This document shows positions 1-5,728 of a stretch of DNA of 8,103 nt, in pieces. Position numbers and translations under genes: made by a program. The notes beneath the pieces were generated by a model. That model was not told where the DNA came from and did no database searches. It saw only the letters and a program-made list of their open reading frames with translations. Each line of letters begins with the position of its first letter. Position 1 is the first letter of the stretch. The DNA is from an uncultured Senegalimassilia sp. (GTDB taxonomy: Bacteria; Actinomycetota; Coriobacteriia; Coriobacteriales; Eggerthellaceae). The stretch spans positions 1 to 8,103 of the forward strand of contig NZ_CAKTYH010000089.1 in NCBI RefSeq assembly GCF_934632265.1, written 5' to 3'.

Positions 1-1
1 G

Positions 2-1522
2 CACGCCGTTTTCCGCGCAGTACTCGTACAGGTTCTCCAGCGCGTTCATGCCCGTGGCGTCCAGCGAGGGCACGCCGCGCATGCGGATGATCAGGTACTT
101 CGTGAAATCCTTCACCGAGATGTCGGAGATGCGGTCGGTCATGCCGAAGAACATCGGGCCGTTGATCTCGTACACGCGCACGCTCTTGGGCAGCTCGCGT
201 AGGTGCGTGACCTCGGAGTCCTTGTCGCAGAAGTACGTCCAGCCCTTCACCTCGGTCTCCTCGGAAACCATCTTCATGAACAGCACCACCGTGATGAGCA
301 TGCCCACGGCAATAGCGGTGACCAGGTCGAACACGATAGTCAGCGTGAACGTCAGCAGCAACGTGGCCACGGCGCCGCGCGAGGCGGTGGCGCAAAGGTG
401 GGCGAAGTTGCGCCAACCCGACATGTTGTAGGCTACTTGCAGCAGGATAGCGGCGATGGTGGGCATGGGGATGAGCGCAGCGTAGGGCATCAGGAACACC
501 AGCACCAGCAGCAGCACCGCGGCGTGCACCATGCCGGCGATGGGCGTGCGGCCTCCGCTTTTCACGTTGGCGGCGGTACGCGCGATGGCGCCCGTGGCGG
601 GGATGCCGCCGAACCGCACCGAGCCCATGTTGCCGACGCCCTGCGCCACCAGCTCCATGTTGCAGCGGTGATGGCCGGAAATCATGGAGTCGGCGACCAC
701 GCACGATAGCAGCGACTCGATGGCCGCAAGGATGGCGATGGTGATGCCGTTGGCAAGCTCGTCGCGGAACAGGTCCAGGCTGAGCTGGGGGAATTGCAGC
801 GTGGGCAGGCCCGCCTCGATGGTGTACAGGTCGCCGATGGTGTTGACCTGCAGGCCGAACGCGGGCACCATGGCGGCGCCCACGATGACGGCAACCAGCG
901 AGCCGGGGATGCGCTTGGACACCTTCGGCCACAGCATCAGGATGGCAAGGCACACCACGCCCACCAGCACGGCCTGCCAGTTCACCGTGGAGATGTTGGC
1001 GGCCAGAGCGCTGATCTTGTCCGTGGTGTCGACGGTAACGGTACCGGTGGGGTACGTCAGCCCCAGCAGGTCCTTGATCTGCCCGATCACGATGGTCACC
1101 GCGATACCCGCGGTAAAGCCGGTGGTGATCGTGTAGGGAACGAAGCGGATGAGCGTGCCGAGCTTCAGCAGGCCCATGAGCACGAGCATCACGCCGGCGA
1201 TGATGGTGGCCGCCACCAGGCCCTCCATGCCGTCGGTGGCCACGATGCCCGCGACGATGGTGGCGAAGGCGGCGGTGGGGCCGGAGATCTGCACGCGACT
1301 GCCGCCCAAGAACGCGATCAGGAAGCCCGCGACGATGGCGGTGTAAAGACCCTGCTCAGGGCCTACGCCCGATGCGATGGCCAGCGCGATGGAAAGAGGC
1401 AGCGCCACCACGGCCACCACCACGCCCGAGACGACGTCCTTCGGGATCTGGCGGCGCAGCTCCTCTTTGCTGGAGTGCTTGATGATGCTGAATAATATGG
1501 GCTTGATCTTGTCTCGCTGCAT
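2..1522 (-). CDS. SulP-family inorganic anion permease with STAS domain (C-terminus cut by window edge)
   Basis: Inner-membrane anion transporter of the SulP/SLC26 family; relatives move sulfate, bicarbonate or dicarboxylates, and the substrate here cannot be told. I translated 507 residues from an ATG at 1522-1520 with no stop before the window edge. A basic N-terminus leads into a first hydrophobic segment with ALPLSIALAIASG (about 40-52), then QISGPTAAF (78-86), a conserved acidic residue in AAIESLLSC (E269), and the SulP-type glycine-rich stretch GGIPATGAIARTAAN (305-319). Hydrophobic segments continue to about 417. A cytoplasmic STAS domain starts near 438 and contains SLDATG (487-491), the usual STAS loop. 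SulP-STAS proteins are commonly 500-570 residues, so only the last STAS helices are probably missing. The ATG is preceded by a modest purine run (GAAGG) and gives a sensible N-terminus. It is divergent from the abiEi-like gene with about 340 bp between them, and nothing suggests a functional link. Confidence 0.95.
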   Translation of the reverse strand, partial: MQRDKIKPILFSIIKHSSKEELRRQIPKDVVSGVVVAVVALPLSIALAIASGVGPEQGLYTAIVAGFLIAFLGGSRVQISGPTAAFATIVAGIVATDGMEGLVAATIIAGVMLVLMGLLKLGTLIRFVPYTITTGFTAGIAVTIVIGQIKDLLGLTYPTGTVTVDTTDKISALAANISTVNWQAVLVGVVCLAILMLWPKVSKRIPGSLVAVIVGAAMVPAFGLQVNTIGDLYTIEAGLPTLQFPQLSLDLFRDELANGITIAILAAIESLLSCVVADSMISGHHRCNMELVAQGVGNMGSVRFGGIPATGAIARTAANVKSGGRTPIAGMVHAAVLLLVLVFLMPYAALIPMPTIAAILLQVAYNMSGWRNFAHLCATASRGAVATLLLTFTLTIVFDLVTAIAVGMLITVVLFMKMVSEETEVKGWTYFCDKDSEVTHLRELPKSVRVYEINGPMFFGMTDRISDISVKDFTKYLIIRMRGVPSLDATGMNALENLYEYCAENGV

Positions 1523-1822
1523 GGCCTTCGTTTCGCGTCGGGATGGTCGGTTTCAAAGCTCCTGCAACGCGGCCCGCCGGGCGATGGAGACGACAAAGCC
1601 CCAACCGGGCCGTTTCCCCGGATGGAGCGTGATGTGTCTTCAGATTGTACGGCATGCCTAGCCGCAAGAGGGTGTTTATGGTAACGCGGCAAAGCCGCCC
1701 ACCGCCCGACCACACAAAATCGCCAGCAAGAGGGAAGCGTGCGCGAGAGGCCTACGAGGGCGCTGCCGGCGCCGACGCTACGGCCGGATGCGCTTTGAAC
1801 GATGCGAATATGATGATGCGAG
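1523..1822. other. Intergenic region, no convincing gene
   Basis: This 300-bp stretch separates the divergent SulP and abiEi-like genes. Short reading frames cross it, but none has a ribosome site or recognisable protein character, and one runs through the inverted repeat into the abiEi frame. The only structures I see are a weak -10-like hexamer for the permease at 1644-1649 and a small hairpin, GCGGC-AAA-GCCGC, at 1686-1698. Neither resembles a known riboswitch or small RNA. Confidence 0.5.
1644..1649 (-). promoter_or_regulatory. Possible -10 element for the SulP gene
   Basis: The minus strand reads TACAAT here, five of six matches to TATAAT, about 120 bp upstream of the permease start. 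No good -35 lies 16-18 bp further upstream; the nearest TTGCGG is only 12 bp away. It is the best AT-rich promoter-like hexamer in the spacer, but support is weak. If used, the mRNA leader would be a little over 110 nt and rich in G/C. Confidence 0.25.
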
Positions 1823-1861
1823 ATGTTGCAATTGTAGGGAATCAGCCTACAATTGCAACAT
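1823..1861. promoter_or_regulatory. Perfect 16-bp inverted repeat over the abiEi promoter and start codon (probable autoregulatory operator)
   Basis: The left arm ATGTTGCAATTGTAGG (1823-1838) and right arm CCTACAATTGCAACAT (1846-1861) are exact reverse complements, separated by the 7-nt spacer GAATCAG. The right arm ends inside the ATG of the abiEi-like gene (1860-1862). AbiEi antitoxins studied in streptococci bind inverted repeats at their own promoter with an N-terminal winged helix and repress it; that this repeat is the equivalent operator is inferred from position and symmetry. As RNA it could form a 16-bp hairpin only if transcription began upstream of the repeat, and there is no T-tract, so a terminator is unlikely. 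Confidence 0.75.
1826..1853 (+). promoter_or_regulatory. Promoter inside the inverted repeat, predicted leaderless start for the abiEi-like gene
   Basis: TTGCAA (1826-1831) and TACAAT (1848-1853) are separated by 16 bp and match sigma-70-type -35 and -10 elements at four and five of six positions. A start 7 nt after the -10 falls on the A of the ATG at 1860, so the mRNA would have no leader. This agrees with the lack of any Shine-Dalgarno sequence before that ATG, unlike most other genes in the window. Because the repeat is a perfect palindrome, the same promoter also reads on the minus strand toward the permease. Confidence 0.55.
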
Positions 1862-2507
1862 GACTAAAAGGAATCACATATCAGCGATCCTGGAGCTCGC
1901 GGAATCTGAGGGCGTATTTACCACCGCTCAAGCGGCTAGGCTCGGCATTCCCCGCGATGCCCTGCATGACGCCTGCGCGTCCGGGCTCCTCGAGCGCGTT
2001 GCCCACGGGGCATACCGCCTTATAGGCTCGGGATCAAGCGAGACCGATGGGCTTGTCGCCCTCTGGAAGCTCACCAACCCGAAGCTGTTCGCGCATGAAC
2101 GACTGACAAAATGGGATGGCATATGCATCGGCGGCTCAAGCGCGGCTTATCTCAACGGCATGGGCGACCTGCCTCTTTCGCCATACAGAATCTATTCAGG
2201 AAAGCGCATCAACTCTCGAAGCCCATTCGCCAAGTTCGGTGTTCGCCATGTGAACCGAAGGGACGTCTCGTTCGAGCGGGGCATCCCCGTCACCAGACCT
2301 GAGCGCACGGTGTTCGACTTGATGCTCGACCGAGAGGATCCATCGCTCGTTGCCGATGCGCTGCGCGACGCCGCATCCTCAAGCGGCGGCTTCGACTTCG
2401 CAAGGCTGGAAGAAATGCTTGGCGGCAAATTTGGCAAAGCCAAGGGAGCGTCCCTTCTAAAAGTCCTCCTTGTAGATTCAGGAATTCCGGAAGGAGCGAT
2501 ACGATGA
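1860..2507 (+). CDS. AbiEi-like antitoxin / transcriptional regulator (type IV toxin-antitoxin, orphan)
   Basis: A 215-residue protein resembling the AbiEi family: antitoxins that both repress their own operon and counteract the AbiEii nucleotidyltransferase toxin without binding it directly. Residues about 6-54 form an N-terminal winged helix-turn-helix (TTAQAARLGIPRDALHDA, then LERVAHGAYRL as the wing). The rest looks like the AbiEi C-terminal domain, including GGSSAAYLNGMGDLPLSPYRIY (91-112) and VTRPERTVFDLM (144-155). I chose the ATG at 1860 over an upstream in-frame ATG at 1788 because the longer form would translate through the inverted repeat and add cysteine-rich, uncharacteristic sequence. 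There is no Shine-Dalgarno, consistent with leaderless translation. The stop overlaps a second ATG by ATGA, as in abiE operons, but that partner is only a stub. Codon use is less G/C-ended than in the neighbouring transporter genes, hinting at acquisition by transfer. Confidence 0.85.
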   Translation: MTKRNHISAILELAESEGVFTTAQAARLGIPRDALHDACASGLLERVAHGAYRLIGSGSSETDGLVALWKLTNPKLFAHERLTKWDGICIGGSSAAYLNGMGDLPLSPYRIYSGKRINSRSPFAKFGVRHVNRRDVSFERGIPVTRPERTVFDLMLDREDPSLVADALRDAASSSGGFDFARLEEMLGGKFGKAKGASLLKVLLVDSGIPEGAIR

Positions 2508-2545
2508 CGTACAAGACACCCGCATCTCTTGAGATGGCCGAATGA
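2504..2545 (+). pseudogene. 5' stub of an AbiEii-like toxin gene, 13 codons
   Basis: The ATG at 2504 overlaps the antitoxin stop in an ATGA junction and encodes MTYKTPASLEMAE before a TGA at 2543-2545. From memory, AbiEii-type nucleotidyltransferase toxins often begin with a similar MxYKxPxxLEMA stretch followed by a conserved helix; I could not align it. The frame ends exactly where the dispersed 30-bp repeat begins, and the repeat itself supplies the TGA. Nothing recognisable from the rest of the toxin, such as a GSxxD-type nucleotidyltransferase motif, is seen between there and the AraC gene. The likely reading is a toxin deleted or truncated at the repeat, leaving an orphan antitoxin. The alternative is that the short frame is chance. 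Confidence 0.65.
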
Positions 2546-2572
2546 ACAGGGGACGGAGGTGTGTTCACGCGG
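2543..2572 (+). repeat. Dispersed 30-bp repeat, copy 1
   Basis: The first 19 bases, TGAACAGGGGACGGAGGTG, are identical to copy 2 at 7528, and 28 of 30 bases match overall. The unit is an imperfect palindrome: TGAACA at 2543-2548 pairs with TGTTCA at 2562-2567 around a GGGGACGG core. Short GGGGACGG/CCGTCCCC units with such ends are reminiscent of REP-like elements moved by IS200-related (RAYT) transposases, but no transposase is in this window, so that is inference. This copy terminates the AbiEii-like frame. Confidence 0.7.
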
Positions 2573-2598
2573 AACGTTGGCGAGGCGCGATCGGCCCC

Positions 2599-2617
2599 GG
2601 CAGGCAAAACTCCTGCC
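2599..2617. other. Small hairpin downstream of the AraC gene
   Basis: GGCAGG (2599-2604) and CCTGCC (2612-2617) pair around a 7-nt loop in the 130-bp gap between the repeat and the regulator's stop codon. Neither strand has a T-tract after the stem, so it is at best a weak or Rho-assisted terminator for the minus-strand AraC gene. The rest of the gap (2573-2675) shows nothing else recognisable. Confidence 0.3.
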
Positions 2618-2675
2618 AACCATCTAACGAAAACGTAGTCTTGCTGCGCAACTCTCGCACGTCGCTCGCTCCTCG

Positions 2676-3662
2676 CTATCCCTCCCGCGCGTCGCGCCAT
2701 TCGGTGGGGGAGGTTCCGGTCGCTTGCTTGAACGCTTGCGAGAACGCCGAGGGTCGCGGCCAGCCTAGCCGCGCTGCCACGTACGCGACCGAATTACCGC
2801 TTGCAAGCAGGGACTTCGCGCGCTCAATCCGGCGCGCTTTGGCGTATCGCCCGATGCTTTGCCCCGTCTCGCGCGAGAACGCCGCGCACAGGTGAGAGCG
2901 GCTTACGAACAGCATGCTCGCAAGCTCGTCCAGCCCGGGCGCGCGTCCCTCGTCGAGCATGCGCTCGATGGCGGCCTGCGCCTCAAGGGCAAGCCCCGAC
3001 CGCTTGTGCGTCGAAGAGCCGCAACGCGCGGCATCGTCGCCGGCGCACGATGCGGCCAGCGCGGCCACCATCTGCTCGACGCGCGCCTGGATGAGCAGCG
3101 CCGAACCCGGCTGGCATTGCGGCCCGGTCCCCAGCAACGCTGACATGATGATGCGCGATTGCGCCTCGTCCCACGTGCCTCCGAACCGCTCGAACATGCC
3201 CGAGAACGCGCCTGGCCAGCGTCGATCCAGCTCCTCGAAATACTGCGGCAGAAAGCAGATGCAGCGCGACGAATACAGGCCTCCCCGGCGCAATGTACCG
3301 GAAAACGAGCCCGCAGGCTGCACGAACGAGTACAGCGACCCGTCGAGCAGCGCCCGCGGCCGGTCGATCATCCGCGGCATGGTGGCCTTGGAATCCTCCG
3401 ACACCATGCACACGCACGCATACGCGCTCTCGGGCGACTCGACTAGCGCCATATCGCGCTCCATATACACCTCGTGGCTGAACGCGATGCAGAAATCCCC
3501 GACGGGCATGCCCCAGGCCGACCCGCGGCCCCACGCGCTCCGACCCGTGCCCGACCAGCCCTCGCCGTTGCGGCGGACGACGATCCCGAACTGCTCGAGC
3601 TGCGGCTCGTACAGCGAGCGAACCGCGCGCGGGATGGCGTTGTAGGCGGAAGCGTCGGACAT
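2676..3662 (-). CDS. AraC-family transcriptional regulator
   Basis: A 328-residue regulator. The C-terminal AraC DNA-binding domain spans about 243-322: first helix-turn-helix LDELASMLFVSRSHLCAAFSR, linker helix with IGRYAKARRIERAKSLLASG, and second helix-turn-helix VAYVAARLGWPRPSAFSQAFKQATGTSPTEWR, ending in the classic PxxWR. The roughly 200-residue N-terminal part is probably a sensing domain. It is rich in aromatics and cysteines (for example ACVCM, SRCICF) and I cannot assign a ligand. Start at 3662 has only a poor upstream purine run (GAGAGACGAA). The gene is divergent from an ABC transporter operon with a 168-bp shared promoter region, the usual layout for a local regulator controlling the neighbouring transporter; YbtA beside ybtPQ is a named precedent. 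Whether it activates or represses cannot be read from sequence. Confidence 0.92.
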   Translation of the reverse strand: MSDASAYNAIPRAVRSLYEPQLEQFGIVVRRNGEGWSGTGRSAWGRGSAWGMPVGDFCIAFSHEVYMERDMALVESPESAYACVCMVSEDSKATMPRMIDRPRALLDGSLYSFVQPAGSFSGTLRRGGLYSSRCICFLPQYFEELDRRWPGAFSGMFERFGGTWDEAQSRIIMSALLGTGPQCQPGSALLIQARVEQMVAALAASCAGDDAARCGSSTHKRSGLALEAQAAIERMLDEGRAPGLDELASMLFVSRSHLCAAFSRETGQSIGRYAKARRIERAKSLLASGNSVAYVAARLGWPRPSAFSQAFKQATGTSPTEWRDAREG

Positions 3663-3714
3663 TCGGATTCGTCTCTCGTTGTTTCGGTTTCGTGCACGCG
3701 CTCAGCGGGAATGT

Positions 3715-3742
3715 TTGCCAAGGCTTCCTTGCATGATAAGTT
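3715..3742 (+). promoter_or_regulatory. Possible promoter of the ABC transporter operon
   Basis: TTGCCA (3715-3720) matches five of six -35 bases. After 16 bp, TAAGTT (3737-3742) fits only the TAnnnT core of a -10. A good -35 with a poor -10 overlapping an operator-like palindrome would suit a regulated promoter. The leader would be about 80 nt, including the AGGA ribosome site at 3821. This is the best candidate in the spacer but not a firm one. Confidence 0.3.
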
Positions 3743-3761
3743 ACGCGAAGGTAACTAGCAA
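3733..3761 (-). promoter_or_regulatory. Predicted promoter of the AraC gene
   Basis: On the minus strand TTGCTA (3756-3761) and TATCAT (3733-3738) are separated by exactly 17 bp and match the -35 and -10 consensus at four and five of six positions. The transcription start would be near 3726, giving a leader of about 64 nt. The spacer contains the 18-bp palindrome described separately. Confidence 0.5.
3739..3756. promoter_or_regulatory. Operator-like palindrome in the AraC/ABC divergent promoter region
   Basis: AGTTAC (3739-3744) and GTAACT (3751-3756) are perfect inverted arms around GCGAAG. Outer arms CCTTGC (3727-3732) and GCAAGG (3758-3763) also pair, though offset unevenly. The inner palindrome fills the 17-bp spacer of the predicted AraC promoter and overlaps the -10 region of a possible plus-strand promoter, so one bound protein could control both directions. 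AraC proteins more often bind direct repeats, so the binder could instead be a dimeric repressor or a MerR-type regulator encoded elsewhere. Confidence 0.5.
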
Positions 3762-3830
3762 GGGGCATTCCGCGCCGGCAAAACGCCCAAAACGCGCCGC
3801 GCAAAAGCCCCGAATAGGGAAGGAACGAAC

Positions 3831-5726
3831 ATGGCCGAAGAGGAACCCCGCCCAACACCTCGCCAAACCGCCGGCGAAGCGGCAAACGCCGCCGCCCCGC
3901 CAGCAACCACGCCCACCCCCAAGCGCAACGACATCTCCCAGCTCCTCGACTTTGCAGGCAGCAGAAAACCGCTCACGTATCTCGGCCTGGCGCTCAGCGC
4001 CGTATCGCAGCTGCTCGGGTTCGTGCCCTACGTGTGCATCTGGCTTGTCGCGCGCGACCTTATCGAAGTCGCGCCGAATTGGCAGGCCGCGCACGGCATC
4101 GCCGCGTACGGCTGGTGGGCCATCGGCGGCGCGGTCGCCTCGATCGCGGCCTATTTCCTCGCGCTCATGTGCACGCACCTGGCCGCGTTCCGCACGGCGT
4201 CGAACATGCGCAAGCAAACCACCGAGCACCTCATGCGCCTGCCGCTCGGCTACTTCGACACGCACGCAACCGGTGAGCTGCGCCGCGTGATCGACGGCTG
4301 CGCCGCCAGCACCGAATCGCTGCTCGCGCATGTGCTGCCCGATGCGGCGGGCTCGATCGCCATGGTGGTCGGCATGCTCGCGCTGCTGTTCGCCTTCGAT
4401 TGGCGCCTTGGTCTTGCGTGCCTGGTCGCGGTCGTGATCTCGGTCTGCTGTCTCATGACCATGATGTCCGGCAAGGGCATGGAGTTCATGAAAAGCTACA
4501 TGGGCGCGCTTGTGCGCATGAACGAAACCGGCACCGAATACGTGCGCGGCATCCCCGTGGTGAAGGTGTTTCAGCAAACGGTGCACTCCTTCAAGGCGTT
4601 CCACGACGCCATCGCGGACTACGCGCGCATGGCGCAGGACTACGCGGGCACGTTCTGCCGAAAACCGCAGGTCTTTCAGCTGTCGGTGCTCAACGGCCTG
4701 GTGGTGTTCCTGCTTCCCGTGGCGCTTATCCTGGCGCCGGGCGAAGCGGATTTCCCCAGCTTCGTGGCCGACTTCGCCTTCTACGCCATCTTCTCGGCGG
4801 TCATCCCCACGGCCATGGCGAAGCTCATGTTCATGAGCGAGGCGTCGCAGATGGCGGGCGACTCCCTCGGCCGCGTGCGCGCGATCTTGGAGGCGAAGCC
4901 GCTCGAGACCCCCGCGAACCCGCGCGCCATCGAAGGCGGCGACGTGCGCTTCGAACACGTGTCGTTCGCCTACGAAGGCGCCCTAACCAACGCGCTCGAC
5001 GACGTGAGCTTCGAAGTCCCCGCCGGCACGACCCTTGCGCTTGTGGGGCCGTCGGGCGGCGGCAAGTCGACGTGCGCAAGCCTGGTCCCGCGCTTCTGGG
5101 ACGCCACCGCCGGGCGCGTGCTCGTTGGCGGCGTGGACGTGCGCGACGCCGACCCGCACGAGCTTATGGACAAGATCGCGTTCGTCTTCCAAATCAACCA
5201 GCTGTTCAGCCAGACGCTCGAGGAAAACGTGCGCGCAGCCAGGCCCGATGCCACGCGCGAGCAGGTTCTGGCCGCGCTGCGCGCCGCGCAATGCGACGAG
5301 ATCGTGGCGAAGCTGCCGCAGGGCATCGACACGCGCCTGGGCGCCGGCGGGGCGTACCTGTCGGGCGGCGAAGTGCAGCGCGTCGCCCTTGCCCGCGCGA
5401 TCCTCAAGGACGCGCCCATCGTGGTGCTCGACGAGGCCACGGCGTTCGCCGACCCCGAGAACGAGGCCCTCATCCAGCGCGCGTTCGCGAAGCTGGCCGA
5501 GAACCGCACGGTGATCATGATCGCCCACCGGCTCTCGACGGTGGTGGGCGCCGACCAGATCGTGGTGCTCGATCAGGGCCGCGTGGCCGAGCGCGGAACG
5601 CATGCCGAACTGGTTAAAGCCGGCGGGCTGTACGCCTCCATGTGGGCCGACTACGAGCAGGCCGCAAGCTGGAAGATCGCGGGCGCGCAAACGGAAGCGG
5701 CAGCCCTGAAGGGAGGTGAGGCATGA
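3831..5726 (+). CDS. ABC half-transporter 1: membrane domain fused to ATPase (exporter fold)
   Basis: A 631-residue inner-membrane protein with an N-terminal six-helix transmembrane domain (about 45-340) and a C-terminal ATPase (about 365-605). ATPase motifs are complete: Walker A GPSGGGKST (406-414), Q-loop glutamine 454, signature LSGGE (510-514), Walker B VVLDE with D534 and catalytic E535, D-loop region AFADPENE (539-545), and H-loop H566. The first 32 residues form an Ala/Pro-rich tail. ATG at 3831 follows GGGAAGGA with good spacing. The gene overlaps the next half-transporter by ATGA, so the two are translationally coupled and probably form a heterodimer. The EYVRGIPVVKVF stretch and AFADPENE D-loop resemble half-transporters I associate with siderophore systems such as YbtPQ and IrtAB, which import ferric siderophores with an exporter fold. 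That substrate is inference; export of a small molecule or drug remains possible. Confidence 0.93.
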   Translation: MAEEEPRPTPRQTAGEAANAAAPPATTPTPKRNDISQLLDFAGSRKPLTYLGLALSAVSQLLGFVPYVCIWLVARDLIEVAPNWQAAHGIAAYGWWAIGGAVASIAAYFLALMCTHLAAFRTASNMRKQTTEHLMRLPLGYFDTHATGELRRVIDGCAASTESLLAHVLPDAAGSIAMVVGMLALLFAFDWRLGLACLVAVVISVCCLMTMMSGKGMEFMKSYMGALVRMNETGTEYVRGIPVVKVFQQTVHSFKAFHDAIADYARMAQDYAGTFCRKPQVFQLSVLNGLVVFLLPVALILAPGEADFPSFVADFAFYAIFSAVIPTAMAKLMFMSEASQMAGDSLGRVRAILEAKPLETPANPRAIEGGDVRFEHVSFAYEGALTNALDDVSFEVPAGTTLALVGPSGGGKSTCASLVPRFWDATAGRVLVGGVDVRDADPHELMDKIAFVFQINQLFSQTLEENVRAARPDATREQVLAALRAAQCDEIVAKLPQGIDTRLGAGGAYLSGGEVQRVALARAILKDAPIVVLDEATAFADPENEALIQRAFAKLAENRTVIMIAHRLSTVVGADQIVVLDQGRVAERGTHAELVKAGGLYASMWADYEQAASWKIAGAQTEAAALKGGEA

Positions 5727-5728
5727 TG
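5711..5728 (+). promoter_or_regulatory. Strong ribosome site at the overlapping ABC1/ABC2 junction
   Basis: GGGAGGTGA, nearly a full match to the 16S anti-Shine-Dalgarno, lies in the last codons of the first transporter gene. It is 6 nt from the ATG at 5723 (which overlaps the upstream stop as ATGA) and 9 nt from a second in-frame ATG at 5726. Either start fits; the first gives the classic coupled overlap. The site implies efficient reinitiation and equal production of the two halves. Confidence 0.75.

Noticed and set aside
203..1495. Plus-strand frames across the first 1.5 kb (for example 203-709 and 794-1495)
   Set aside because: They are antisense to the SulP gene, and their His/Gly/Asp-rich translations show no domain.
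1788..1859. Upstream in-frame ATG that would extend the AbiEi-like protein by 24 residues
   Set aside because: The extension translates the inverted repeat, is cysteine-rich and unlike AbiEi N-termini, and the predicted promoter lies downstream of it.
1823..1861. The 16-bp inverted repeat as an intrinsic terminator
   Set aside because: The arms are not GC-rich, there is no T-tract after either arm, and the repeat ends inside a start codon with promoter hexamers within it.
2983..3906. 307-codon minus-strand frame overlapping the AraC gene and running into the ABC gene start
   Set aside because: The translation is Arg-rich and motif-free, whereas the other minus-strand frame has a full AraC domain.
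3741..4958. 405-codon open frame on the minus strand opposite ABC half-transporter 1
   Set aside because: It is antisense to a gene with complete ABC motifs. Its His/Arg/Ala/Gly-rich composition is typical of a high-GC shadow frame, with no domain or ribosome site.
4400..5617. 405-codon plus-strand frame inside ABC half-transporter 1
   Set aside because: It overlaps the real frame throughout and is Arg/Gly/Ala-rich without motifs, so it is a frame shadow.
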